DNA from: Paraphoma chrysanthemicola
Taxonomy: Eukaryota; Ascomycota; Dothideomycetes; Pleosporales; Phaeosphaeriaceae
Assembly (NCBI GenBank): GCA_020744225.1
Contig: JAGMWG010000011.1
Coordinates: 62,001 to 126,000, forward strand
Length of the DNA stretch: 64,000 nt
Reading direction: 5' to 3'
Below, in pieces: positions 1 to 9,857 of the stretch (its first letter is position 1; each line of letters starts with the position of its first letter). Made by a program: the position numbers and the translations under genes. The notes beneath the pieces are model-generated. The model saw only the letters and a list, made by a program, of their open reading frames with translations, was not told where the DNA came from and searched no databases.

Positions 1-915
1 CTTGCTTTATCCTGCACATGACTTCCATGTGGCCTATGGTAAATTGATCATGACCGTATGCACTTGGTGCGAACGAAGTCAATTCCATGTAAGACACAGA
101 TGCAGTAGAGCCGTCCCGATATCCCTCAGGGTTCTGAGGCCAGGAACCTCATCGTCATGTCCAATGACGTTGAGTATATATTCGCGGTCTCCTCCCCTTT
201 TGCCCTCATTGCCACCTACAAAAGGTCATCCTGAGGCATATATATGTGAGACATGAGTGGGTTTTGAGGCCTATCACACACTGAGTTGCCTATGTGGGCT
301 CAGAAGCTAGTGAGAAGCTGTGAAATAAGGCATCTGTCTACACGCCTGCGCCATCGCTATTTCACCTGAACACTTCCCCTGATGAGGCTTACCTGTACGG
401 GCTTCGGAAAGCTCTTGGCGCATTGCTTGTACATGTGCACCACCTGGTCTCGATTGTTGGGACGGTTGAGGTAGTGGTGCGTAGCAAGCTTGACATAGGT
501 CGAACTGTACTTTAAGCATTCTTGAAACCAGCCTTCATTGTTGGTCAGGCTATAGCTAGCGATTACGCGGAGGACTTCGCTGAAGAGATTCTGATCCGCT
601 TTGGATGAGGTGCACCACTTTTCTGCGAAGATGATGGCCCCGAGAAAATGTGCATGCAGTCAGTTGAGACTCGAGCTGTTGATTTTGCCAGCCCCTCCAC
701 GAGCTAGACATACGCGAACTCTTGTAGACCAGAGCAGACAGCATATTACACCGGACGCGGGTGCACCCACTGGGGAGCTCGATGGCCAGATGCTCCGTGT
801 CTTATCAAGGTATTCAATAAAGAACTTTGGGTCGAGACACCAACATACCGCGAAGCGATCATCTTCGATGTGATGCTCCAGGTTCCATTCCATGGTACTG
901 GGAACGAGCACGTCT
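1..915. other. gene-free stretch, nothing recognised
   Basis: Only short ORFs with no recognisable family occur here. The right end should contain the 3' UTR of the minus-strand membrane protein gene that ends at 916. I see no RNA gene or repeat. Confidence 0.5.
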
Positions 916-2186
916 TCAGTCGATATTATGCTTATCCATCTCTTCATCGATCCAGCTACCACGATTGACTCTCGTCCGCCTCCTTGATCTTTCTTCTTGC
1001 GTCCTCTTCTCCCACCCAGGTTCATGAAATCCCTCGCCCTCACTGGGTTGCGCGTGTGTTACATCGGCACTGACCCTCCTAGGGTCGACAAAGTCTGGGA
1101 AACGGTGCGCATTGGCTCCGTTCATCAGGTCGCCTCCAAAGACGCTGCCATTGGTCCTAGTACCGCTGTTGTTGGTCTTGTTCGTCCGGTTCGTTTCAGT
1201 CTTTTCGATCGTGGCGCCAGTGGAAGTACCTCTTCGCAAGATACTGCCTTGCCCACGAGGGTTTGAGCTATTGCTAGAGCTTGTGCGATTACGTACGAAT
1301 TGAACCAACTTGCCAAGCACGGCGAATTCGAGCTTCAGCTTGACAGAGTACACGACCCCTTTCAGTGTTGTTTCGATGAGGTACAGATTTGCGAACTCTA
1401 CTCCTAAGAGTGCAAGATCCATCACGATGATGATGACGTTGATGGCAAGGAGCTGATACATGGTCTTACGCACATTTGTGTTCCGTAAGTGACCGTGTCC
1501 ACTACCGTCATCGAAGCTTTGAACATCGTCTTGAGCGGTCTCGGAAAGCTTCAGCAGTCTTACAGCCTCGCGGATGTAGATGGCCGATAGGATGACTTCC
1601 TGCACGAAGAAGCCTACCATCTGAATTTTCTCCATGATTGAATATCCGTTCACGAAGCGCTGCAGCGTGGTTGGAGACAGTGAATTTGAGTTTGATCCGA
1701 ACGTAAGCACAGTCGTTACTGAGTGAAGAAGTACTCCGTTGACTATGATCATCCAGAGCGTCCATCGAAGGACACGGCGAGAGCTAGTGAGAAGGTGGAG
1801 GCGCGACCAGAGAACAACGGACTGGCCTGTCTCTATCAGCAAAGAAGTGCGGAAAGGAGCTATGTTGTCCCACCTGTCACCATAGTGTACCAGCCGATGG
1901 TCAGAAAGACGACAGCTACATATCCCTCGTTCTGGTTTGGATCAAGAAGTTGGAAGAACTTGATCAAAAAGCCCAGAGAGTACGGGATAATTCCAAATGC
2001 TGCAATGACCAGACTCCAGAAATAAAGGCCATGGTATCGCTGAAATGTAACGAAAACCAGGACAATGAGTTCTATGGCATTATACAGCGCGAGACCAAGA
2101 AGGAAGGCGATTATGATTTTAAGGCTGAGAGAGTCGCCGGTATATCCTGCGACACTGAGGTTAGTCGCGTCCGTCGAATTATGCAT
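916..2186 (-). CDS. fungal 7-span integral membrane protein, function unknown
   Basis: Two exons: 1874..2186 and 916..1826, read leftwards. The 47-nt intron 1827..1873 starts GTGGGA and ends ACAG; splicing restores the run WYTMVTGQSVVLWSRL across the junction and gives 407 aa. The N-terminus is short and carries N-glycosylation-like sites (NST, NLS). About seven hydrophobic spans follow between roughly residues 22 and 270, with the signature GLYFWSLVIAAFGIIPY in the second to third span. The last 130 residues are hydrophilic, rich in Ser, Asn and Arg, and probably cytosolic. The pattern matches a widespread but uncharacterised fungal membrane family (I believe the one labelled DUF7703; not checked). 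The topology resembles a GPCR, but no GPCR signature is visible. The start is the first ATG of the exon-1 frame. Confidence 0.8.
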
Positions 2187-3307
2187 CTCGACGTACCCCC
2201 CGTAATACCAGCGCCTGCAGAATCAAGTGCGCCCTGTGCAGGCGTCGACTCGGTACCGAGCGCGGAGAAGGTCGCAGTTGCATACGCGCTCACAGGCGAC
2301 GCCGCCATTTTCGTCTGATGTCGATGCCTGGTGCCGCATACATGTTACACGACGTAGGTTCCAACTCCGACACGCCTCAATACTTCATGTCGCCGAAGAA
2401 CTTGCAGTTGGCAACGGACGTTGCGTAGGATGCAGTTGTGGTGGAGTGTGGTCCGGAGGGCTTCGCTGGCCGGTCAACCAAGATGCGAAAATTCGAGCTT
2501 AAGCTCATCGACGGTGCGTGCACTTGCGCATGGGCAGGACAAAATATTGCAAAGACAGGGTGGAGGGCCACGGGCGTATGACGTTGCGAGTCTCCACCTG
2601 CTAACGGTATATGGCTTAGAAGTCCGGGGTAGATCGCTGTCGCGCATGGGAGCCTCGAAGCGAGGGCCGGAGCCGTGGTTCCTCCAGGTACCGATCTGTG
2701 GCCGCCACGAGCTTAACCACTGCACTGGGATATTGCTGTGAAGTGTTTTCGACGGATGAGATGTAGGAACCAAAGTCTACTGCAAAGACCGGGGCGGTTT
2801 TCTCATGAGGGTCTTTCTCAGGAAAGCATTATCGTGGCGTATTCCTGCCGCTCGCTCTAGACATGTAGACCGAGAGTAGCACCGAAACCCCACCTTCACA
2901 GCAGCAGCTCCAGAAAATTGCGTTTCGGATGGTGTCGGAACAAACCCGACAAATGATTCTCCTCATATCAGCGCAGTGCAAGTGTCGAGTCAAGAACATT
3001 CGGAGCCCACTGGTTAGAAAGACCGTGTTCACCTCAGCGGAAGAGCTCCAGTGCGTTTCGAGAGAAAAGATTGGTATCTTGGTTCAACCATACTAGCGAT
3101 CGATTGTGTTATTGACATGGACCACAACATCGTATCCTAAAAACTCCCGGGCTGTGCGTAACGGATTTGGTATGCCACCTGCATCCGCTAAGGGTGAGTG
3201 GTATTTGGAGCACAACGACATGGTCTGTCCATGCCTCCCAGGACCCCAGTACCCATGCCTCATTCCTATCAGTCTGCATATCTTGCTGCTTATACTTCTG
3301 GACTTTT
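2187..3307. other. gene-free stretch
   Basis: No ORF here looks coding. The left end is the presumed promoter of the minus-strand membrane protein that starts at 2186. Confidence 0.45.
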
Positions 3308-3769
3308 TCAATTCTCAAAATAACAAGCACTACACCCCAGAACCGGCACACATGTGTTTGTGGGACTATAATGCCAGTCTCTTCGGCTTCCAAGGTTTAT
3401 AGCCTTTGCTAGCTCAAGCGCAACAGCTTTCACTGCCATTGGTTTCTTTTCCTTTGCTTTATCATGCCTCTCCTCTTCAGATTTGAGTGTCTTGGCCTTG
3501 TTTTCTGCGTCCTTCTTTACCTTGTCCTTCGCCCATTTCTCGGCGTTCAGACTTGCTTCTCCTTCCTTTCCGGCCTTCGTTGCCGTGTCTTGCACATCTC
3601 TCTCGGCTGCGACCCGAATCGCAGCCATTCTGGCCGATGCCACTCTCGTTATACTTGGCTCCATGGACAACACTTGATTGATGCCCCAAGGCTTGCGCTT
3701 GGATCTCACCAACGTGTTTACCGCAGGACGATCTGTTTGCGAAGAGACCGCAATCAGTTCACTGCTCAT
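3308..3769 (-). CDS. doubtful small Lys/Ala/Glu-rich protein
   Basis: An ATG-started ORF of 153 codons. Residues about 45-125 are very rich in Ala, Lys and Glu with few hydrophobics (runs such as AEKWAKDKVKKDAENKAK), which predicts a long charged helix or coiled coil. The ends look less coding-like, and the C-terminus is Cys/Trp-containing and atypical. It may be real, one exon of a longer gene, or chance. No family is recognised. Its neighbours give no functional hint. Confidence 0.3.
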   Translation of the reverse strand: MSSELIAVSSQTDRPAVNTLVRSKRKPWGINQVLSMEPSITRVASARMAAIRVAAERDVQDTATKAGKEGEASLNAEKWAKDKVKKDAENKAKTLKSEEERHDKAKEKKPMAVKAVALELAKAINLGSRRDWHYSPTNTCVPVLGCSACYFEN

Positions 3770-4426
3770 AAGAAGATGCGTGCACTCAAAAAGATGATCC
3801 TCAACATGGCGCGCAATGTGAAGATATATGCAGTACTGGACATCGTGTATCCGTGGTTGGCAGCAGACGTGATAAATAATACACAGGGTGCACGGCGGAA
3901 TAGCAAAAGCACACGGCGATTACTTTTCAGCCCGTATCTTCGTAAACTGGGGTGCATCTATAGCAAAGTTTGAACCAGGCGAGAAGTGACCTCCAATATA
4001 TTCTTTTGGGCTTACCTCTTGAAAGTCGATGTCGTCAAGTCTCCGATCAAGTGGGTGTGTTCTTAGAGGCAGAAGTGTTGCAGGGACGATGTCAAGTACA
4101 ATCTGTCAGCACGTCACAAACGATTCCCGGCCATGAATACAATGTGAATGAGAATAGGGCGTCGTGAATTGCAAGGTTGTAGTGTCAAATATGAACCCTG
4201 GGGATGGTGAAGGTTTGCAAAGTCACACCGTCGAGGTGAATGTATCTGACGGACATACCTTCGTGACAAGTACGAAAATGTTCTTGCCTCATCCAAACGA
4301 CCATGATGTGACTTGAAGTCAAGAGTCGGAACCTTTAATATTACAAGCGGTGCAGAGCACGAAGAATGTGCTATGGGGCTGTTTCATAGCATCGTACTAA
4401 GACAACATTCACCCGTGCCATCTGCG
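3770..4426. other. gene-free stretch
   Basis: No supported gene. It lies beyond the 3' end of the minus-strand phosphatase-fold gene (stop at 4427) and probably contains its 3' UTR. Confidence 0.45.
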
Positions 4427-5194
4427 TCACACCTTGGGCTTCTCTCTACTTGCCTCGCCCAACTCCTCTGCCTTCCCCACACCCTGTATCTCCTGCTCCT
4501 CTGGCGGAAAATCATGCGCCTGCACCCCAAATACGCCGACCTCGCTCCTTCCCATCCCACCACCCTTCTTCTCCGTCTCGTCACCCTCTTTCAGCACAAA
4601 CCTCCCATCAGCGCTCTTCCTCATCTCTTCCTCATCGAACGTAAACACGCGCCAATCCGCATTGAAGAAGCTCCGATTGCACACCGCCGTCCTTAGAAAT
4701 CCCGAATGCGACACCACGGCGATGACTTTCTCGGGGCGACTGTATAGCTCCTTGAGACACGTCTGCCCACGCGCGAGAATTGCTTTCTGCGTGAAAGCAT
4801 ACGGATTCGTTGACAAGTTCGTAGTCTTGTCTGGGTACAACTTGTCCACATTGCTGAAGTCATACTGCGGAAACTCTTTCTCCATGATGCTAATCTCGCT
4901 CCCCGTATCGCATGGCTTGTCGGCATTTTCTTGCCATCCAGCATGAGGGAGCACTGGGATGCCTTTCTTGATCAAAAAGTCCAGGCCGATAGTGGCGGTC
5001 TGAAGGGTGCGGCGCATGGCGCTAACGACGATGAGGTCAACTTCATGGGCGATGGAGCTTTCTTGCAGACTGGCGTGTAATTCGCGGCATTGTTGTTCGC
5101 CCAGGTCAGAGAGCTTGGGATCGTGGAAGGACCAATCACCTGCGACGTTGTGCAAGGCCTGGGCGTGGCGGATGAGTAAGAGGGTTGGGGGCAT
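4427..5194 (-). CDS. histidine phosphatase superfamily protein (phosphoglycerate-mutase-like fold)
   Basis: An intronless 255-aa ORF. It opens with the branch-1 histidine-phosphatase motif LIRHAQALHN, in which His10 is the expected phospho-acceptor. The second conserved histidine is His163 in VVSHSGFLR, and the basic residue pair in SAMRRTLQT fits the phosphate pocket. The motif order and small size match the fungal cytosolic PGM/SixA-type phosphatases often called 'phosphoglycerate mutase family'. The substrate cannot be told from sequence. The last 50 residues are Glu/Lys/Gly-rich and probably disordered. The start is the first ATG, directly before the motif. There is no signal peptide. Confidence 0.92.
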   Translation of the reverse strand: MPPTLLLIRHAQALHNVAGDWSFHDPKLSDLGEQQCRELHASLQESSIAHEVDLIVVSAMRRTLQTATIGLDFLIKKGIPVLPHAGWQENADKPCDTGSEISIMEKEFPQYDFSNVDKLYPDKTTNLSTNPYAFTQKAILARGQTCLKELYSRPEKVIAVVSHSGFLRTAVCNRSFFNADWRVFTFDEEEMRKSADGRFVLKEGDETEKKGGGMGRSEVGVFGVQAHDFPPEEQEIQGVGKAEELGEASREKPKV

Positions 5195-5515
5195 TGTGGT
5201 GGTTGAGGCACGTGGCTGCGAGTTCTGATGAGGAGCGAGATATTGCAGGTTGACCTGCTCGGATTTATACCTGACTCACTATCTCTTTAACGTTTGCCCA
5301 AAAAGATGACGCACTAACGTTAGTGCTCGTGGGGGCGGTGTACCTGCATGATCATGACGCAGCCAGTTGAATTGGAGCTTTCCCGTCACGTGAAGCAGGA
5401 GCAGTGGGAAGTAGGGAAGAGCGCAGCGCTGGTCGTCAAATTGCTTCAGATGCTGTTCGTTATCATGCATGATCATCTATGCTGCGCCAGCACCCCAATA
5501 TAGCATAGGGCAAAT
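5195..5515. other. intergenic between two minus-strand genes
   Basis: A short 321-bp gap. It should hold the promoter of the histidine phosphatase gene and the 3' UTR of the proteasome gene. No further element is recognised. Confidence 0.6.
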
Positions 5516-6588
5516 CTACTCCTGCATCTTCTCTTCCTCCTCATCGTCATCATCGCCCTCAAGGGACTTCTTTGCAAGCTTCTCAGCTTCTTCCCTGATG
5601 TCCGTGGGCACCTCCTCGTGCCTGCCTTTGGTGGGACCGTCCAGAGTGCTGATCCAAGTCATCTCAAGCTCAAACTCCTTGTCCTTGTTGTCGTCGTGTG
5701 CCACGTAGATGATTCGTGCTGCCTCCTTGACGCCCTCGTGCAATGAGAGCTGGCCGTCTGCGAGATTCAGCTTCTCGAGCTCGGACTTGGCAATCTGTCG
5801 GCCCTTGCCGGTTGCTGCGCCATAGTAGCCCTGTTGCATATTAGACGCATACACCGAGCACGGCGCAGACTGGAACTTACCCAGTACAGACCGCTAGGCT
5901 CGATCATGTACAGCGATGGGCCGCCATGCTTGGCACCCTCCTTCTTGCCCCCAGACCCAACCTTCGGCCCTGAGCCCACCTGGCCGTCGACTGGCAGCTC
6001 AGCCTCCGAGTCCCAACCTGCGATGATAGCTGTGATACCGAACGGCCGTACGCTGGAGTAGAGAGTGTATGCCTGAGCATAGCTTCCCATGCGGTCGGCG
6101 AGTGACGAGACGGGGATGGGTGCCTTGTACAGCTGCCGCCACTGGGCTGCCTCATCGCGGGCTCTTGACACGAAGTGGCGACCGTCGGGGAGGAGACCTG
6201 AGGAGACCTGAATGTCCTTGTTAGTCCGAGTGTGACCAGGGACGTCAATGCGCGCTCACGATGCCCATATTCCTGTCCACGGTTGCTATCCTCTTGTTCG
6301 CGCCGGGCTTCAGCAGCTTGCTTGTGACGAGCTTCTCCAGGGCCAGTACGACACCATCCTTGCACCGTATGCCGACCGCTGTGCCGCCATTCTCGACCGC
6401 CTTGACCGCATATTCGACCTGGTGCTGTGAGCCGCGAGTCCTCGGAGGAGATGGCGTAGTATCGTACCTGAAAGTTCCGGCCATCGGGCGAGAAGACGGA
6501 GTTGGACAGGTCATAGCCTGTGCCTATTGAGGTCTGTGTAATTGTTTAGTGTTCGAGCAGCACACCCCACCATTGTTAGGCTCACCAT
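5516..6588 (-). CDS. PRE10: 20S proteasome subunit alpha7 (yeast Pre10, human PSMA3 family)
   Basis: Five coding exons, read leftwards: 6586..6588 (ATG only), 6468..6533, 6260..6418, 5881..6207 and 5516..5830. The four introns are 49-52 nt with GT...AG ends, and the product is 289 aa. The spliced N-terminus reads MTSIGTGYDLSNSVFSPDGR, the YDLS/FSPDGR alpha-subunit signature, followed by QVEYAVKAVENG. Later blocks include SVRPFGITAI, YMIEPSG, GAATGKGRQ and DNKDKEFELEMTW, as in yeast Pre10. The C-terminus is acidic (DDDDEEEE), also as in Pre10. It forms part of the outer ring of the 20S core that gates substrate entry. About 25 extra Gly/Lys-rich residues sit between GWD and LYMIEPSG relative to yeast. 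PUP3 lies 3.3 kb away. Confidence 0.97.
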
Positions 6589-7548
6589 GTTGATTTACGA
6601 GGAGCGCTGTGTGAGGTTCTGGACGGATGTACGGACACCAATGTAGAGGTTTTGGGTGGCAGTCCGGCGGCGGCGTGAATATGTGGAGCTGATGGTTATG
6701 CTGCGTCTCGAGCTCAGGCAGTTGCGAGTTGCGCGTTGGAGCTCTGAGTTAGCGCGCCAAGCCCGCTCTGCAGCGAGTGCAGCCTCGCCATAGAGACGCA
6801 CCCCGCCAACACAAACATCACCACCACGCGTGCAAGGTGACGACGTTACGTGCATAAAGCGACGCCGTTCTGGCATAATCCACCACGGGCGCTGCGCAGA
6901 GGGAAGTTCGAGTGCATGTTGCGCTCTGATCCCGACTTCATCCGCCTGCAGCGCTCCAATCGTGCACCACTACGCCTTCCAGGCGCGCCCGCCCCATACA
7001 GGTTTGATGAGTTGTCGACCATAACCGTCCGCTTTCTGCAGGCGACAGTTGCGAATCATTGGCTGTACGCGCACTAGCCGGCCCATTTCTGTTTCGGATC
7101 TGTCACTCACTGGACAGAGGGCGACAAAATTATCATAAAATCATCCCGCCTTCACGCATGACCCATCCAGGCGACTGCGCTACACAAGTACATAAGGGAC
7201 CACCACCGCCGCCTGCCATTAACGTTTGTCGCTTTCCTCCAGCTTCCGAGTCCTTTCAGTTCCCTCTTTGACCGTCCTGCTCTGCCATTTTCTCACGGCA
7301 TTGCCGGCTCCCGCTCAAAGACGCTTTGTCGTGGGCGTCAGTATCAGCGCCCAACCGCAGCACGTGCTCGGAGATCTCGATTGAATATCAAACACCACCT
7401 CTGGGCTTGACGCGCAGCTGTTTGGCCTGAGCCCGCTTTTGATCACCTGTCACAAGTACTACTTTGATATCCGACTAATATCACGCTCTGATTTTCTCAA
7501 GATTCGATCGTGCTCGCCCCGCCTGTTGACTACCCAGTGCTCAACAGC
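6589..7548. promoter_or_regulatory. divergent promoter region between PRE10 (minus) and an unknown Gln-rich gene (plus)
   Basis: 960 bp without a supported gene between two divergent start codons, so it must hold both promoters. The right third (about 7200-7500) is pyrimidine-rich, as is usual upstream of fungal start sites. A GGTGGCAGT at 6655..6663 matches the yeast proteasome PACE element at 7 of 9 positions, which is too weak to claim. Confidence 0.6.
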
Positions 7549-8596
7549 ATGCAGCCCGCACCCATCCTTGTCCACCACTGCAACTGTACTTACAACACAC
7601 CCATCTCCTACAGCCCGGCTGTCTTCTCGCAGAACATATCCTGTGCTCATGTACGTTTGCGCATCTCTCGACTGCATCGAGATACTAACCATTACGTCAT
7701 AGTGTGGCTCAATATCAACCGGCATCAACGTGCGCGGAAAAGCCCAAGAGCAAGCAAACATGCAGCAAGATGAGCTCACACAGTTGTTCTCTGCGCACAT
7801 GAACCTCTCGCAAGACGTAACCCCACATGTTCTTCAACAGCAACAGCAGCAAGAGCAAGAGCAAGCACTGCAGCATCAACAAACAGAAGCGCCCAAGCAA
7901 ATCGTGTACGCCTCGCAGCACTATACCCATTCTCATCATGTTGCACCCGCCCTTAGTGTATCGGAACCACCAGTCAAGACGCACATTGAGCCCTCAGACC
8001 TAGAGGCTGTACTTCTGCGCAACAGCATTGACCCGTCTCTTCTATTTCCTTCCCAAATCGATCTATTCCAAAATGCGGACGACGACCAGCGTCTTCGTCT
8101 GCTCGAGCTGTGGCGTATCTCGCCCCCTTCCGGTCGCCAAGGCTACCCTGCAGGCACTGACTACAATATCTCGAGGCAGCTCTATGATTGGCCGCCAACA
8201 AGCCTGGCACAGGAGGAAGCCATGGCCAAGCTGCGTTACGAGAGACTCGAGGCGGAGAAGGCACAACAAGAACATATTACGCAGCACCAACAGGAACTTG
8301 ACCAGAGCATGGCTGCAAATGGTCTGAGCACATCACCCACAACACAGACAGCGGAACCATACATGTCCTCGGGATATGAGATGATGGCTCGGCGCGAGTA
8401 CGAGCAGTCGGCACAAACGGAGAAGTCGCTCAAGGAGACAAACAGGTATAATCAGGCTACAGACCCGGTGTACAACGCAGGACTGTGGCAGAAGAACGTC
8501 GGCAGTGTGCTGGACATGGAGAATCAGTACGGCGCGTATGCGTATGCGCGTGAATACGGAATGCAGCCGCATGCGGACGAAGAGATGGTTATGTGA
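7549..8596 (+). CDS. conserved-looking fungal protein of unknown function, Gln-rich
   Basis: Two exons, 7549..7650 and 7703..8596. The 52-nt intron starts GTACGT and ends CATAG, with an ACTAAC branch site; the protein is 331 aa. The splice joins TGT GCT CAT to TGT GGC, so the N-terminus carries closely spaced cysteines (CNC at 11-13, then CAHCGS at the junction), possibly a small metal site. A Gln-rich stretch follows (about residues 65-95). Then come a compact Trp/Leu block with DDQRLRLLELWRI and QLYDWPP, a charged helix with KLRYERLEAEKAQQEH, and a Tyr/Met-rich tail. I do not recognise the family. The pattern of a conserved motif block within low-complexity sequence suggests a nuclear or adaptor role, which is only a guess. 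Confidence 0.78.
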
Positions 8597-8927
8597 TTGA
8601 GAGTTGTTCATACGTTGGTCTACAGAGAAATTAATCGTTGAGAGGAAGATTTCCATACGTTGGCGGAATGACGGGGACGAGTTGAATCATAGCATTGAGC
8701 GGTTGTGAGGCCGGAGTTGCATAGGAGGATCAAGTCAGCAAGGATACCCACAGACTTTTCTGTCATAGCTTGCAGTTATTACGATGCCGAATACCCCAGT
8801 CAATTGATGGAGCTCGTTTGACTTCACAGCACAGTAAGCGTTCGTACTACGGTAATCGGTGTTGCCTTCTTATGCACACGAGTCCTTATACACTGATATA
8901 CACATCCCATGATGCCGCACCAACCAT
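8597..8927. other. 3' intergenic between convergent genes
   Basis: 331 bp between the stop of the plus-strand Gln-rich gene and the stop of the minus-strand mL59 gene. It presumably holds both 3' UTRs. Nothing else is seen. Confidence 0.6.
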
Positions 8928-9590
8928 CTACTTCTTGGCCCTCCCACTTGGCCATTTCTTCCAACCTCTCCCGTGTCCCTTCTGCTTCCACTCCTGGATC
9001 AACCCGGGCATATCCAACATGGCCTGTCTCCTCATCTCCAACCGTCCCTTCAGCGTCCTCTCCCAGCCCTTTCCCTTGACCTTTTGTCCCTCACCCGTGC
9101 CCTTGACTCTCAGCCCAACCTCTATTCTCCGTGCTTCCTTCTCGCCGGGCTTCTTGATCGTCCAGGGTAACAAGTCCACGACGCCGTGTTGTGATGCCAA
9201 CTTGACGAGATCGGCTTGTTTGCGTAATCCAAAGGCGGGGCCGTGCCACCGTCCTGTTGTGAAGTTCTTACTAGGGAGGAATGGATTCGCGTATGGGAGC
9301 GCGTGGGCGTGTGCTGGGATGCGCGAGTTGCGGGGCGCGGTGGAGGGGATGGGCTGGGGCTCTTGGGCGGAGATATCCGTGGCGGGCATGTTGGGGTCGG
9401 GCGGTGTTGCTGTTGATCTTATGTCCGCTGCATCTATGCTTGTGCTTGGTGGTGGTGGTGCTTGTGCAGATGTAATGTTGGGGGTTGCGGCGAGGTTTGG
9501 AAAAAGCGCAGGCGGCGGATAGCGTTGGAAGAAGCGTACCAATCGTGGAGGCAGCGCCTTTGCGGCGCGTATGTGTTGCTGGGTACTCAT
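8928..9590 (-). CDS. MRPL25: mitochondrial large ribosomal subunit protein mL59 (yeast MRPL25 family)
   Basis: An intronless ORF. I chose the ATG at 9590 (220 aa) over an upstream ATG 24 codons earlier, because family members begin with a short helix directly before LPPRLVRFFQRYPP, and here that gives MSTQQHIRAAKALPPRL. Other family blocks are NPFLPSKNFTTGRWHGP, FGLRKQADLVKLASQHGV and a Lys/Trp-rich basic C-terminus (EWKQKGHGRGWKKWPSG) suited to binding rRNA. A Pro/Ser/Ala-rich linker of about 70 residues lies between the first two blocks and is probably disordered. It is a structural component of the mitoribosome. It diverges from PUP3 with a 267-bp shared promoter. Confidence 0.88.
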   Translation of the reverse strand: MSTQQHIRAAKALPPRLVRFFQRYPPPALFPNLAATPNITSAQAPPPPSTSIDAADIRSTATPPDPNMPATDISAQEPQPIPSTAPRNSRIPAHAHALPYANPFLPSKNFTTGRWHGPAFGLRKQADLVKLASQHGVVDLLPWTIKKPGEKEARRIEVGLRVKGTGEGQKVKGKGWERTLKGRLEMRRQAMLDMPGLIQEWKQKGHGRGWKKWPSGRAKK

Positions 9591-9857
9591 TGCGGGTGGA
9601 TTGTGTTGTGTGGCTGTTGGATTGAGAGGGGACGGTGACTTCGCTGGGAACTTTTGTGCCAAGAGATTATTGCAGTAATGAGCGGTCCAAGCTCGGAGGT
9701 GTGGAGCTTGCCCCCCGCCGCGTACCTGAGCTGTTACCTACGCATCAAACACCACGGCACGAATACTACACTACCGCTGTCCACCTCCGGCTACGTCTTT
9801 GCTTGAATCTATACCGGCCTTACCGCTCGACGTGAAGCCTCACACACACCCACAAAC
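9591..9857. promoter_or_regulatory. compact divergent promoter, mL59 / PUP3
   Basis: 267 bp separate the start codons of a mitoribosomal gene (minus) and a proteasome core gene (plus), so regulatory sequence is probably shared. I found no yeast PACE core (GGTGGCAAA) here. Confidence 0.6.

Noticed and set aside
6655..6663. PACE-like proteasome element GGTGGCAGT upstream of PRE10
   Set aside because: Only 7 of 9 positions match the yeast element, and none is present before PUP3; Rpn4-type control is not established here.
8928..9662. Upstream start of mL59 giving 244 aa
   Set aside because: The ATG at 9590 matches the usual N-terminus of the family; the extra 24 residues are Pro/Asn-rich and not helix-like.
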